A stretch of 64,000 nt of DNA from Lentisphaerota bacterium (GCA_018676675.1 JABHEG010000218.1:1-64000), one strand, 5' to 3'. Shown: positions 25,101 to 34,451, numbered from the stretch's first letter. Numbers and translations are program-made. The notes: generated by a model not told the origin, from the sequence alone.

Positions 25101-26454
25101 CGAACACGGCCCGTAGGCATCCCGTATCAACGGATAGTTTCCCCGTTCCCTCAGTCAAGGCTATGAACCGGGAGGCGTCCCCTCTCCCGACCTCTGTCCC
25201 GTACTCGAGAGTAAGCTCCACCTTCCCGCCGGCCTGGACATCCGACGCAAAATCCAGCAGCAGCCACCTTGCGGTGCCATCCGGCCAACATGCGGTCACC
25301 TGTGACTGCAGAGGAAGCTCGGCCCCGACGGCATCCAGTAGGCGGGTGGAATGGTCGCTGCCCAAAGCGCCTTGAGGGAAAGGTACGCCAATGGTAAACG
25401 GACAGTTACGGACCGGTTCGGGGGTCCTGTTGTGCGCTGTCAGGACGACGGTGTCCCGGGCAACCCGCCCCTGGGGATTCGATGCCTTCTGCGGCATGGC
25501 GAATTGCGCGTCCGGGGTCACCAGATCGCCGTTGAGTGTCTTCCATACAACCCGATAGTAGAACGCCTTCCCCGGAGCGACATCAGGAAGGTGAACCCGG
25601 TGATTACAGGTTGCCCGGTCCTCTCGAATCTCGCCCCCGTAAGCAGCTGTCGCCCCGTACTGAATGGTGGTGCGAGCGGGACGGCTCGTGATGAACGTGA
25701 GTTCTGCCTGGGGTGGACTCAGCCCGAACGGTACGCTAACGGCAACCTGGGAAAACGCGGCCTCCGGCTGAAACAGCGGGTGGCCATCAGGAACCTGCGG
25801 AGGACGGCGATCCGGAGCACCGGAGGCCTTGACGGTCATCCAGGCCATGTTGTCTCGATTCTGAACGTGCGGCTTCCGAGTGTCCTGATAGAGGAACATC
25901 ATCCGGTAGACGGATTGGCCACCGTCCTGGTTCAGGGCGATGTCGGCAACCAGGTAGAGCGACGTACCGTCGTAACAGCCTGCCGTTCGCGCTTCCCCTT
26001 CCCAGCCAATCAGGCGCGTGCCTTTGCCGGGACGCAGCATCATATCACAGCCAGGGCCGGCATCAGGTCGCCCGGTGTCCGGATCGTTGTCAACATCCAG
26101 ATACAGAATCGTCACATCATAGGACGGCGTCGGGACAGGAAAAGGGGCAGAGAAGTCGATCTTCCAAACGAACCGACGCCGACCGACCGGGCAGAATGAG
26201 ATGCGCGTGAAGTCCCCATGCGGAACCAGTTCCTTACCGACCGTGCGATCGCCCTCGCCTTTTGTGCCGTCCTCATAGATGATCTCGAGTACGTCGGGGT
26301 GTCCCGAGTCAGTCCCAAGTGTCGCCTCGACATGGTCAGGAATCCCATCGCCATCGCCATCCCGAGCCGCCGCTCTGCTTGGGGCAGAGGCACAGGCCAG
26401 GGCAAGTGCGGCTACCAGGCATGAAGTCCCAACGAAATGGTGTTTGGTCAACAT
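22195..26454 (-). CDS. Giant secreted RIFT-barrel/rhamnogalacturonan-lyase-like protein
   Basis: 1419 aa with a signal peptide. Visible: a calcium-type DGDGDGIPDHVEATLG repeat (about 32-48), a CBM-like N-terminal domain, a fibronectin-like segment (TTIQYG...FYYRV), and a RIFT-barrel domain near 350 (NCPFTIGVPFPQG) of the kind paired with PcRGLX/YetA-like lyases. A large alpha/alpha toroid follows (about 740-1120; FLNFGDWWGE, GHWDIPAGY). A C-terminal ThuA/glutaminase-like fold lies near 1220-1410. Probable polysaccharide lyase or glycosidase; substrate unknown. ATG 26454 has GGGAG upstream. Confidence 0.7.
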   Translation of the reverse strand: MLTKHHFVGTSCLVAALALACASAPSRAAARDGDGDGIPDHVEATLGTDSGHPDVLEIIYEDGTKGEGDRTVGKELVPHGDFTRISFCPVGRRRFVWKIDFSAPFPVPTPSYDVTILYLDVDNDPDTGRPDAGPGCDMMLRPGKGTRLIGWEGEARTAGCYDGTSLYLVADIALNQDGGQSVYRMMFLYQDTRKPHVQNRDNMAWMTVKASGAPDRRPPQVPDGHPLFQPEAAFSQVAVSVPFGLSPPQAELTFITSRPARTTIQYGATAAYGGEIREDRATCNHRVHLPDVAPGKAFYYRVVWKTLNGDLVTPDAQFAMPQKASNPQGRVARDTVVLTAHNRTPEPVRNCPFTIGVPFPQGALGSDHSTRLLDAVGAELPLQSQVTACWPDGTARWLLLDFASDVQAGGKVELTLEYGTEVGRGDASRFIALTEGTGKLSVDTGCLRAVFDRQGGGALSQVWFDVDGDGAYADDEAVVGDGSAPGPVLTGVDGKPHRAALAPPRIEVERAGPVTAVIKVTGTHAAADGAAMFEYVSRYHFSLGSALIRLRHTISNDQVSRELTTINHAGVQLPLRLEKTADITCELGSGKTATFGAAEGSLRISQELDNRWRLTSPASSVEAERGPGWFGVNGSRFGVWIGLRHFREMYPNELVFDHETQTAHVNVLPAFSPDLYRDLGDAVESDRLYYHLRDGGYRLHRGVSFTHELWIGVHRKGGDRPAQWVAQLEEPLIASGPPEWYCASGAFGEELPRQSDRFTHYEAMVERGFTELLRRRELYRSFGFLNFGDWWGERRFNWGNIEYDTPHQQMVQFVRTGERKFFDNACYAAVHNRDVDFVHHSAIPGNVGKTRAHCMFHTGGYVPRMTAEQRGLAHPRGGLTGPLSGHQWTRGLFEHAFMTGETRSRKTALALSDYLAGPGTVNWTMGYGAERAAAWAIFAVLAAYEFSSYDPFYLNAARIQVEDVIRRQNQQSGHWDIPAGYSKVVPTPIGGYAWCTGLLITAMEHYNRYARDPRVDQTILRAAEWLVREEFVPEKRGFRACSCDTFNANTRPGGSCWAVSNALAHAYELSGDERFLDLAQMGYVMYAKSGATGIGKRYSSGLVTSHHLIAKLHRAGRNDIDPARWEDRFEMLAPKVVIAQQGKAPELLLRTLQDGPVRIEIRLENGPSENLKLLRGDGWRSVTIPLPGVEPEVIRGHVSCGTQVRRFAIRRVVVSGTPARGDEIGLIAGAEDFLAPALAKLGVEHTPITDLATLSEYAIVLAGTQACTLDAAGMRSDPAPLLTWLYAGGTAIFSQPNDDGWDPFLLGFPLIMQEPNSTSGAITATSHELFTAPGVVSDLEGASMYDSISHIHDAWTVLATDAEGRPAVVEARVGKGRVLVIVPSFERYVSGALAGSDELTKASRQFLLNALDWARTPPK

Positions 26455-26680
26455 CGTAACTCCCGGGTGATGTCACGGCCAGACGTCTGTCCTGCGCAGG
26501 GCAATGCAGCGGAGACCCGAACAACAGTAGCACAGCGACCGGGCTTTCCGAAGCAATCCCCGCATACCGGGGAAAACGGCACTCCGCTGCGCTGCGAGCC
26601 TTACTACAAACAAAGACACAGCGCTCCGTTGCGGACTGGATCCTGCGGGGACCTTTCTACCGATCGCCCATGGCGGTAAA

Positions 26681-29107
26681 GTGGACGATGTCCAACTCGT
26701 CATGTACCGAGAAGACGGAGACCTGATGGCTAAGGACTTCTCCACCCTCAGTGAACCCGGATGGCATGCCCAGCCGTCGCTGGCGTCTACGGAAGACGCC
26801 TTGTGGGTCGCGTGGACGACATTCGATCCCGTCTCATCGTCTGCACGCATCCGCCTTGGCCGCTGCGTCGACGGGGGCATCGTCCCCGGGGAAGACGTCA
26901 ACATCGAGACCGGTTTCGCGCTTGAGACATCGCTCATTCCTGATGGGACGGGGGGCCTGTGGGTGCTCTGGGTCGCTGCCCCAACCTTCGCAGTTGAGGC
27001 AGTCCACTACAATCCCGGCACAGGAGTGCTGTCCTCCCCCCAGACACTTTCAGATCGAGGCCTGCGCTGCCGGAACATGGCATTAGCCACTCTCCCCGAA
27101 GTCGGCACATGGTTGCTTTGGGAGGCGTGGGCCAGCGACGCACACTGTCGGGTAGCAGGCACGTTCCTCAACGACTCCGGCGACTGGGGCACTGCAACAC
27201 CCCTGACTGCCCCCGACAGACAGGCCTACTGGCCGACCGGCACGCTCCAAGCGAACGGCACTCTCTGGATCGCCACATCCTCACCAAACCCGGACCGAAC
27301 GGGATTCGACTGCATACTCACCTGCAGGACGCCGGGCCAGGAAGACGCCCCGAACTTCTGTCTGAACCGGGCGATCTGCGGCAGCTTTCACCTCTACCCG
27401 CGCATCGAAACAGCCCCTGATGACAGCGTCTGGATTACCTGGAGTGTGACCACCGACCAAGACTACTACGCTCTCGCTGGACGCGGGGGAAACAGCGAGT
27501 TCTGCTACCTCCAGGACCCCGCGTCCAGGGCACGGCGGAGCATCCTCTGGAACGTCTCAGTGCCGATTGTGCGAAAAGTGCAGATCGACGGTCCAATCCT
27601 GCGCATGTGGCAACCTGAAGGGACGCACCCGGAAGACATGCGCATGGCCATAGGCCACCTTCACCATCCAGACCTGCTCTTCTCGCAAAAAGGAGAACTG
27701 CTTCTGCTCGCCCGTCGTCTTGCCGGCAAACGGCGGTGTTTTGAGACAGTCGTGACTAGACCGGTGGAAAACTCCTGGAGTCTACCCGAAGCTGTAGCGG
27801 GTGCCGATGCTCCGGGCGCGCTTCACATCACCCCCGTAGTGTCCTGTCGCGATCAGCGATCGGGGCGCCTTGTGGTGGCCAGCGTGTCCCATTCGCGAGC
27901 TGAAGAGGGGCATCGGTCCCATCGCCCTGAAGCAACCAGCAGCTTGGTCGTTGCCTGGGTTGACGCGTCGACGCCGAATCGCGAGCCCTCAAGCCTGCAG
28001 TACGTGGGGCCGCTGGCCCCCATGGAACGGCTCGCACGAGAGCCGTCTCCGGCAATTTGCCGGGACACGCCCTGCGTCGGCAACCTTCACATTCACACGG
28101 ACCTGTCCCGCTGCCGTTGGGAGACCCAGCAATCGCTCGACCTGAACTACCGGTGGGCAATGGACCTGCTTGGTCAGGATTTCACCGCACTCACCGATCA
28201 CGCGGAAGGCCTGTCCGCCTACCAGTGGGAGCGGAACCGTGCCCTGGCAAACTTCTACAATTTCCCCGGAGCCCACGTGGCTCTCCTCGCTTATGAATGG
28301 GTGACGGCCAGTCGCACGGAAGAGCCCTGTGACGGACACGTGAATGTCATCTTTCGGTCAGACGAAGGTCAGCCCTTCGGTTCGGACGAGGCGCGTTCAT
28401 CGTCCATCGAGCGCCTGTGGCAATGCCTCGAGCCGGGCCACGCCCTCGCGATCCCTCACCACACGGCGACATTCCCATTCAGGCGAGAGTGGACCAAACG
28501 CAACGATGCGTTCCAGCGCGTGCTCGAGATCTTCCAGGATCGACGGGGAAGCTACGAACACGATGGTGCCCCCATAGCACCGGGGGTGGCCTGCCCGGAG
28601 CAGATGCAGGAGCACCGCGTGGCCGGCGGCTTCGCGCTCGATGCACTCGAACAGGGACACCGCATCGGGTTCTGTTCAGGAGGCGACCACATGGGCCTGT
28701 CCATGACCGGCATCCCAACCAACATGTTGACACGGGAAGCCCTGTTCGACGCCCTCTACGCGAGACATTGCTATGGAACAACCCATCCGGATATCCGGCT
28801 GCACGTCACCTGCCTGGACGCTGCTACTGCCGAGCCGCTGGGGGTGATGGGGGACGAGATCGCGATAGAGGCAGAGAAGGACGTCCACATCCGCGCCGTG
28901 GTTGGGGGACGACACGCGGTTTCGGAGATCGCCTTGGTAGGGCCAGGCCCGGTAGAAGATACGCAGTATCCCTGTACCAATGAGACGACGGCAACGTTCG
29001 TCCTTCGAGGGCCCGGCGCTGGTGAGACCACATGGCGCTATGTCCGGATCATGAGGAACGATGGAGGAGCAGCTTGGACATCCCCCATCTGGCTTACCGG
29101 CCGGTGA
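26681..29107 (+). CDS. DUF3604-like PHP-domain protein with N-terminal propeller
   Basis: 808 aa. The N-terminal half has beta-propeller-like blades (WHAQPSLAS...WVAWTTF). The C-terminal half starts with GNLHIHTDLSRC (about 466) and has DHAEG, PHHTA and GGDHMG, histidine/aspartate sites of the PHP metallohydrolase fold as in DUF3604. No signal peptide is clear. The start is uncertain: GTG 26681 gives the longest frame, while ATG 26726 has a better ribosome site (GGAG). It is followed by a discoidin-like gene 55 nt on. Substrate unknown. Confidence 0.7.
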   Translation: MDDVQLVMYREDGDLMAKDFSTLSEPGWHAQPSLASTEDALWVAWTTFDPVSSSARIRLGRCVDGGIVPGEDVNIETGFALETSLIPDGTGGLWVLWVAAPTFAVEAVHYNPGTGVLSSPQTLSDRGLRCRNMALATLPEVGTWLLWEAWASDAHCRVAGTFLNDSGDWGTATPLTAPDRQAYWPTGTLQANGTLWIATSSPNPDRTGFDCILTCRTPGQEDAPNFCLNRAICGSFHLYPRIETAPDDSVWITWSVTTDQDYYALAGRGGNSEFCYLQDPASRARRSILWNVSVPIVRKVQIDGPILRMWQPEGTHPEDMRMAIGHLHHPDLLFSQKGELLLLARRLAGKRRCFETVVTRPVENSWSLPEAVAGADAPGALHITPVVSCRDQRSGRLVVASVSHSRAEEGHRSHRPEATSSLVVAWVDASTPNREPSSLQYVGPLAPMERLAREPSPAICRDTPCVGNLHIHTDLSRCRWETQQSLDLNYRWAMDLLGQDFTALTDHAEGLSAYQWERNRALANFYNFPGAHVALLAYEWVTASRTEEPCDGHVNVIFRSDEGQPFGSDEARSSSIERLWQCLEPGHALAIPHHTATFPFRREWTKRNDAFQRVLEIFQDRRGSYEHDGAPIAPGVACPEQMQEHRVAGGFALDALEQGHRIGFCSGGDHMGLSMTGIPTNMLTREALFDALYARHCYGTTHPDIRLHVTCLDAATAEPLGVMGDEIAIEAEKDVHIRAVVGGRHAVSEIALVGPGPVEDTQYPCTNETTATFVLRGPGAGETTWRYVRIMRNDGGAAWTSPIWLTGR

Positions 29108-29162
29108 CCGCCGATGCCTTCGGTCCACCGGTCTTCACCACGATGACGCAAGGAGAGAATGC

Positions 29163-29855
29163 GTGTCGCTGTCACGTGAGACAACAACAAACTTGAGACT
29201 GCACATCATCGCGATCGCTCTGCTTGGCTGCACCTCGCTCGCGCAGCCATCCAGTCCTGGCCTGACGCCTTTGAAGACCAGTCTACCGAAGCCGGTGTTC
29301 GTCGGTACGCCACGCGTCATCGTGGCGCCAAACTTGGAGAGGGTCACCGGCAAGCTGCGCACGGCCCCAAGGGTGCCAGGCGGCACACGCAACCTTGCGG
29401 CCGGTCGACCAGTGACGGGGAGTGACCCCAAACCGTTTGTCGGTCGGTACGCGATGGTTACCGACGGCAACAAGGAGGCCACCGGGAACAGCTTCCTCGA
29501 ACTGGCCCCCGGCCCCCAGTGGATTCAGATCGATCTGGGCAAGAGAGCCGTTATCCACGGCGTCCTGCTGTGGCATTACCACAGTGAAGCGCGAGTCTAC
29601 CACGACGTTATTGTGCACCTGGGGAACAGTCCGGACGGCATGGAGACCAGACAACCGGTGTTCAACAACGATCATGACAATTCCAGCAAACTGGGGATGG
29701 GAACGGACAAAGAGTACATCGAGACCTTCGAGGGCCGTTTCATCCCAGTGCGCGGGCACCAGGGCCGTTTCATCAGACTCAGCAGCAACGGGAACACGAC
29801 CGACGATATGAACGACTACGTGGAAGTCGAAGTGTTCGGGGTCCCGGTTCCTTGA
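29163..29855 (+). CDS. Exported discoidin (F5/8 type C)-like carbohydrate-binding protein
   Basis: 230 aa. GTG start at 29163 with AAGGAG at 29150-29155. A hydrophobic stretch LHIIAIALLGCTSLAQ resembles a signal or lipoprotein peptide with a Cys. Residues about 75-228 form a discoidin-like beta-sandwich (NLAAGRPVTGSD..., WIQIDLGKRAVIHGVLLWHY). Likely glycan or surface binding; no catalytic site seen. Confidence 0.7.
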   Translation: MSLSRETTTNLRLHIIAIALLGCTSLAQPSSPGLTPLKTSLPKPVFVGTPRVIVAPNLERVTGKLRTAPRVPGGTRNLAAGRPVTGSDPKPFVGRYAMVTDGNKEATGNSFLELAPGPQWIQIDLGKRAVIHGVLLWHYHSEARVYHDVIVHLGNSPDGMETRQPVFNNDHDNSSKLGMGTDKEYIETFEGRFIPVRGHQGRFIRLSSNGNTTDDMNDYVEVEVFGVPVP

Positions 29856-30080
29856 GCGCCCTTCCCTTCTGAACCGAGCCGCGACTAACAGGAGCGGTCT
29901 TCTCTCCGGCCGAGCCGCGCACAACGTAAGCGGTCTGCCAATCGCTCCGCACAGAACAGAAGACCGGCCGCATACGGAGATGCTGCACCTCCATCGCGTG
30001 TCCCCCTAACGATGCCCTTGGAGGAGCCGGTTCTCCGTGACCGGCCTGCTTTCTCCGGACCGCGCACAGCCCCGATCCGC
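29856..30080. repeat. Palindromic repeat pair between convergent genes
   Basis: Two GAGCCGCG...AGCGGT elements at 29876-29898 and 29912-29936 are followed by a TGGAGGAGCCGGTTCTCCGTGACCGGC-type hairpin near 30019-30046. The convergent genes on both sides leave this as a possible bidirectional end region. Nothing coding is seen. Confidence 0.6.
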
Positions 30081-31778
30081 TTACAGGGCATCCGCCCGGT
30101 GGTTGGCGATCACTTCAGACGTCAGCAGGTAGCGATCGTAGATCCGCAGACTCAGGAGCTCCCCGTTCAGATCCGGGGCCAGACGGACCTTGCCGGACTC
30201 GTTCAGCACTCGTTTGTAGGGTCCGCTGTTCGTGAACACGGTATAGGGAGAGAAATGTCCCCATCCGAAAGGACGAGTCTCGCCGCCGTCACAGAGCACG
30301 CCATCCACGATGACACTGATCGTCTTTGGGCCACCATCGACAACGAACGCCACGCTGTGCTCACGGCCGACCTCGATCAATCCGGAATCGCTTTCCCAGA
30401 AGAAGCCGTGTCCGCGGTCGGACATATCCAACCGCACAGTGTCGTCCGCTCCGACCGAGATGCGGAAGCCTGCCCCTGAAGCCGCACGATTGTCGAGGAT
30501 GGTCTGCCCAGGGGTCAAAGAGTCGAACCGAACGCGAAAATCGACTGTCAATCCCTCGTCTTTCCAGAAATTGGGCGAGCACTCGAGCTCCGCGACGTCA
30601 CATGCGGGTTCAGCGCTCCCGAGTTCCAGACAGAGCCCATCCCGGGTGACGCCGATCGCATCCGCCTGCTCCCACAGGGCCTGGAGAATCCTCTTGTCCG
30701 CTTTGACGACTCGAGCGATGGATTTCTGAGTGTGGAAGAAGTGATACTCCCCGTCTTCCTCAATCAGATCGGGGTAGCTCATCCCAAGCATCTCATCAGG
30801 ATCGTAGTGGAAGATCTCAGGCTGCGACCAGGCGATCGTTCCATCCTTCTCCACGCCTCCGGCCAGCCACACGGGGTTGCGGCACCCCCACCCCCCCGTG
30901 GCGTTGTTGTGGAACCAGAAGAGGTATTTTCCGTTGCTCGTCCGCCACATCATCGGGCAGGCCCGCGGGGTTTTCATTTTCCGCCCGTTCGCGTAGCGCG
31001 CGATCTCAGGGGCAGACCACGTCCGCGCTCCATCTCGACTGATCGAGCACACCGGATGCCCGGTCGTTGTGCGGTACATGCAGTAAAGGCTGCCATCGCT
31101 CAGCGGCACGATATTGTGTTCCTCCTGAGCTGAGCCGAACGCGTCCAAACGGATGCCATGTTCACCTTCAGGCAGAAGCTCCCACTCAATCCGGGACGGA
31201 TCACTCTCAGTCAGCACGTTGGGGGATCTGAATACCCACCCCTCGTTGTTCTCCTGGACGTATGTCTTCATCTTGCTGAACGCGATGAAGAGATCATCCC
31301 CCACCGTCACTGCATGCGAGACGCACCAGAAGAGCTGCACCTCACCGTTGAAGGTATTTCCGTGGTCACAGGCTGTCATGCGCATAGGAATCCGGTGGCG
31401 CTCAGACCATGCCGACCCGTGGTCATCTGAATACCGGTACACGAACCAGCCAAGCTCGTCCGATCGCTGCGTCCCCCGGAAGTTGTTCCCATTGTAGTTA
31501 TAGAAGACATAAACACGCCCTGACGGCGTCACAAAGGGAACAGAATAACAGCTTTCTGGGCCAGTAGGGTCTTCGAGTGGGACAAGTTCGCTCCACGTGT
31601 GGCCCTGGTCCGCACTGAGAGTCACACCGACGAATTCGCCTACAGCACCTTCGTGTCCGGCCGCCGTAGTCAATGAGCACAGCCACTGGCCGTTGGCCAA
31701 CTTGGTGACATACGGCTGGTCGCAGTAGTTAACCGTGGGGATCTCAAGTCCGGTGCGGATGTTACGCGGATCGGCCAT
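30081..31778 (-). CDS. Intracellular sialidase-like protein with LamG C-terminus
   Basis: 565 aa, no signal peptide. Asp-box sequences SADQGHTW, SDDHGSAW and SRDGARTW mark a sialidase propeller (about 1-390). Residues about 400-560 resemble a LamG/concanavalin-like domain (GLTVDFRVRFDSLTPGQTILDN, read in part). AGAAGGAAAGAG precedes ATG 31778. Last gene of a four-gene minus-strand operon, 21 nt after the sulfatase-fold gene. Function in desialylation or a related cleavage is inferred. Confidence 0.7.
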   Translation of the reverse strand: MADPRNIRTGLEIPTVNYCDQPYVTKLANGQWLCSLTTAAGHEGAVGEFVGVTLSADQGHTWSELVPLEDPTGPESCYSVPFVTPSGRVYVFYNYNGNNFRGTQRSDELGWFVYRYSDDHGSAWSERHRIPMRMTACDHGNTFNGEVQLFWCVSHAVTVGDDLFIAFSKMKTYVQENNEGWVFRSPNVLTESDPSRIEWELLPEGEHGIRLDAFGSAQEEHNIVPLSDGSLYCMYRTTTGHPVCSISRDGARTWSAPEIARYANGRKMKTPRACPMMWRTSNGKYLFWFHNNATGGWGCRNPVWLAGGVEKDGTIAWSQPEIFHYDPDEMLGMSYPDLIEEDGEYHFFHTQKSIARVVKADKRILQALWEQADAIGVTRDGLCLELGSAEPACDVAELECSPNFWKDEGLTVDFRVRFDSLTPGQTILDNRAASGAGFRISVGADDTVRLDMSDRGHGFFWESDSGLIEVGREHSVAFVVDGGPKTISVIVDGVLCDGGETRPFGWGHFSPYTVFTNSGPYKRVLNESGKVRLAPDLNGELLSLRIYDRYLLTSEVIANHRADAL

Positions 31779-31799
31779 TGTTGTCTCTTTCCTTCTGAC

Positions 31800-33125
31800 T
31801 CATCTCAGGTATTCCGTGACGTACGCCTCCTCGGCGCCCTGCTCTCTCATGAAATCGATGAGGTCGCCGTGCAACTGGGCGACCAGTTCCGGGTGCGCGG
31901 CAGCAACATCCGTCAGCTGTTCCGGATCGCTCCGACGATCATACAGCTCAGGTTCGCGGGGCAGCCGAGGGATAATGGCGGTGTGCGTGGGCGTGGTGAC
32001 CGTAACGTGCGACGGCATCCCCGTCGCTTTGCCATTGAAGGTCGTATAGACCCGTTCGTGCGCAGCGTGAACGCCGCTGGACAACGCTGGAACCAGGGAT
32101 TGGCCGAGCGTCGGTGGGCACGGAGCATCCATCAGGTCACAGATTGTGGGGAGCAGGTCCGCCGGCTGCACCAGCCCATCGATCTGCCTGGCCCGGCCTT
32201 CCGGGGACCGAACGATGAGTGGAATCCGCGCAACTGTGTCATACAAAGGCCAGGCATCGTCTGCGTCAACGGTATGTTTGCCGCAACGCCCGTGTTCTCC
32301 CAGATACATGCCGTGATCCGAGAGCAGAATCACGGCGGTGTCTTCCAGCAGTCCCATCACCTCAATCTGTCGAAGCAGATGTCCCACCCAGCGATCCGTC
32401 AGGGTGACTTCACCCGCATAGCAGGAACGCAAGTGATGCAGTTCCTCGGGTGCGTACATGTCGCTGTAGCCATAGTTGGGATACGTGTAATCCAGCCCAT
32501 TGTAACCGGACTCGTACAGACCGACGTAGTAGGATGGCGGCATGTAGTCTTCATGGATCTCAAACGTATCTACCCACAGGAACCACGCGTCCCGCGCCGA
32601 GTGCTCCTCAAGCCACTCACAAGCCCGCCTCATGGTCCGGGACACGAACCAGTCTGACTCATTCCGGTAGTGCGCCCAGTTCGACCGGTCCCGCCGGTAA
32701 CCACGAGCGAACTGACGGAAGTACTCCTCGGGGACAGGCGTAACGATGTCGTCCGGGGTGATCCCGTCGTCCACCTCTTTGCGGATCAAGTGGTACTCAT
32801 CGTAGAATTCGTGGAGCTTCGGCCCATGCACGTTGTTCGCCGTATCGAGGACAAGCCCCGTGTAGACACCGGCATCACGCAGAAGCTGCGGCAGTTTGGG
32901 CTGCTCGGGATCCGGGCCACGCCAGCCGTAGCGCGGCCAATTGACCGCGCCAGTGTACGCATCCACACGCATCGGGACCGTTGGGAACGAGGCGCAGTAC
33001 GCCCCCGAACACAGCGCTGCGGACTCCGCAAATGCGTCAATGCACGGGGTCTTCACCCAATCAGAACCATAGCACCCCAGCGCATCCCACCGGAGCGTGT
33101 CCATACAGACGACCATCACATTCAT
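31800..33125 (-). CDS. Sulfatase-fold hydrolase with Thr nucleophile
   Basis: 441 aa from ATG 33125 (GGAGG 8 nt upstream). Alkaline-phosphatase superfamily motifs: an N-terminal metal site (VCMDTLRWDALG), LLSDHG and GEHGRCGKHT. At the usual C/S-x-P-x-R formylglycine site the sequence is FPTVPMR followed by TG, so Thr49 replaces Cys. True sulfatases need Cys or Ser converted to formylglycine. Thr is the nucleophile in phosphodiesterases and phosphonoacetate hydrolases of the fold. Likely a phosphoester hydrolase or another non-sulfatase. No signal peptide. Confidence 0.78.
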   Translation of the reverse strand: MNVMVVCMDTLRWDALGCYGSDWVKTPCIDAFAESAALCSGAYCASFPTVPMRVDAYTGAVNWPRYGWRGPDPEQPKLPQLLRDAGVYTGLVLDTANNVHGPKLHEFYDEYHLIRKEVDDGITPDDIVTPVPEEYFRQFARGYRRDRSNWAHYRNESDWFVSRTMRRACEWLEEHSARDAWFLWVDTFEIHEDYMPPSYYVGLYESGYNGLDYTYPNYGYSDMYAPEELHHLRSCYAGEVTLTDRWVGHLLRQIEVMGLLEDTAVILLSDHGMYLGEHGRCGKHTVDADDAWPLYDTVARIPLIVRSPEGRARQIDGLVQPADLLPTICDLMDAPCPPTLGQSLVPALSSGVHAAHERVYTTFNGKATGMPSHVTVTTPTHTAIIPRLPREPELYDRRSDPEQLTDVAAAHPELVAQLHGDLIDFMREQGAEEAYVTEYLR

Positions 33126-33149
33126 CGAGCCACCCTCCTGCATGCTTTT

Positions 33150-34427
33150 CTACGCTGTAGCTGCGACCAAACGCGCATCAGCTCCAGCCGAAACGGGCCC
33201 ACAGTTACACACATAATCATCGGGATCCTGACCGGACCGGGCCAGCTCCGTGCGAAACGCATCCCAAACCGTGCGCTTCTCGCGGCAGAACGCAACGGGT
33301 GTCTGCGGCGAAATACGGAGGACCTCCTCAAACACCACGCGATACATACGCTTCACAAGCTCCTCGGGGAACTGCCTTTCATAGTGATTCGAGCCCGTCT
33401 CTGCATCCCTTATCCCAGTCAGAAACTCCGGGTCGATGACCCCTGGAGCGAAATCGTTACAGAGCTGGTCGTAGGTATAGAAGCGCAGGGGCTCGATGGT
33501 CAGTATCTCCGGCTTTATCTCCTCAAACATGCGTTGGACCATATGGCGTATCTCGGCCTCCCAGCCGACCGTCGGCACCATTGGGCTGAGGCGAATGCGC
33601 ACGGGATAGCCGGCGTCCTGACACGTCCGCGCCGCGCTCAAACGCGCTTCCATCGAGGCCGTACGTTTCTCGACCTCCCGCGTCTGCGCCTCGTGGCACA
33701 AGCTCCAGCAGCAGAGCGTGTGGCCGCGATGGTCATAGTCCAGCATGAAATCCACGTGGTCGCTCTTCCCCACGTAGAGTTCCAGGTACTTGTCGGGCTG
33801 ACGAGCAAACACGTCCACGAGCAGCTTCGTTCCGCCATACTCCGGCTCCCAGCAAACGATGTCCGAGCCGTTATCCCACTGGAACAGGTTCTGCCCTGGT
33901 GCGTTTGCGAGGTCCGCACATCCACGCTCAATGTGATCGACCCAGTCTTCAAGGTTCACGTAGACCTGAGCAACATGCCCCAGGCTGCAGTAGACACAGC
34001 GGAAATGGCATCCCCAAAACGAGTGAAGCGCGTAAGCCGGCTGGCAGACCTGACCCGTTCTTTCGCGATAGGCCGGATCCCCACTCGGGCGCCAATCGAA
34101 CCCACCATACCCGCCGAACCGAACCGGGCCTCCGCCCCGGAACAAATCGGGGTAGGCCTCCCGGCGCCGCTGCCGCTCAGCCTCCTGGTGATCATTCAGG
34201 AACTGGTTGAAGATCACCACCGGTTCGACCTCATTCGCCCGTAGGCCGTGCCGCCCCCAGGTGGGCGTCTCAGCAGCGACCAAGCGGCACAGCCCCTCAT
34301 CATCGACGATCACCGGATCACCACCGAAGTGGATAAACGGCAGCATCCGCTCTATCCGGGCCATGGACCGCGGGTCTGCCGCGGCCTCTGACTTGATGTA
34401 GACACCACGGGCATTGACGGGAAGCAC
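33150..34427 (-). CDS. Radical SAM protein, spore photoproduct lyase-like
   Basis: 425 aa. The 4Fe-4S/SAM motif CHFRCVYC lies near residue 145, followed by RIRLSPMVPT and CVYCSLGH-type spacing seen in SPL-like enzymes. Sequences such as REVEKRTASMEARL and AARTCQDAGYPVRIRL match the SPL core layout. No SPASM-type extra Cys sets, so it does not look like a sulfatase-maturing enzyme. The GTG start at 34427 has AAGGAG 9 nt upstream and is preferred over a TTG at 34454 that lies in a heptad repeat. It sits between an isomerase and the Thr-type sulfatase. Confidence 0.75.
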   Translation of the reverse strand: MLPVNARGVYIKSEAAADPRSMARIERMLPFIHFGGDPVIVDDEGLCRLVAAETPTWGRHGLRANEVEPVVIFNQFLNDHQEAERQRRREAYPDLFRGGGPVRFGGYGGFDWRPSGDPAYRERTGQVCQPAYALHSFWGCHFRCVYCSLGHVAQVYVNLEDWVDHIERGCADLANAPGQNLFQWDNGSDIVCWEPEYGGTKLLVDVFARQPDKYLELYVGKSDHVDFMLDYDHRGHTLCCWSLCHEAQTREVEKRTASMEARLSAARTCQDAGYPVRIRLSPMVPTVGWEAEIRHMVQRMFEEIKPEILTIEPLRFYTYDQLCNDFAPGVIDPEFLTGIRDAETGSNHYERQFPEELVKRMYRVVFEEVLRISPQTPVAFCREKRTVWDAFRTELARSGQDPDDYVCNCGPVSAGADARLVAATA

Positions 34428-34451
34428 GTTGGGAAGCTCCTTCGGTTCAGT

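Noticed and set aside
33150..34427. Anaerobic sulfatase-maturing enzyme next to the sulfatase-fold gene
   Set aside because: It lacks SPASM-type cysteine sets, resembles SPL instead, and its neighbour has Thr rather than Cys or Ser at the site to be modified.
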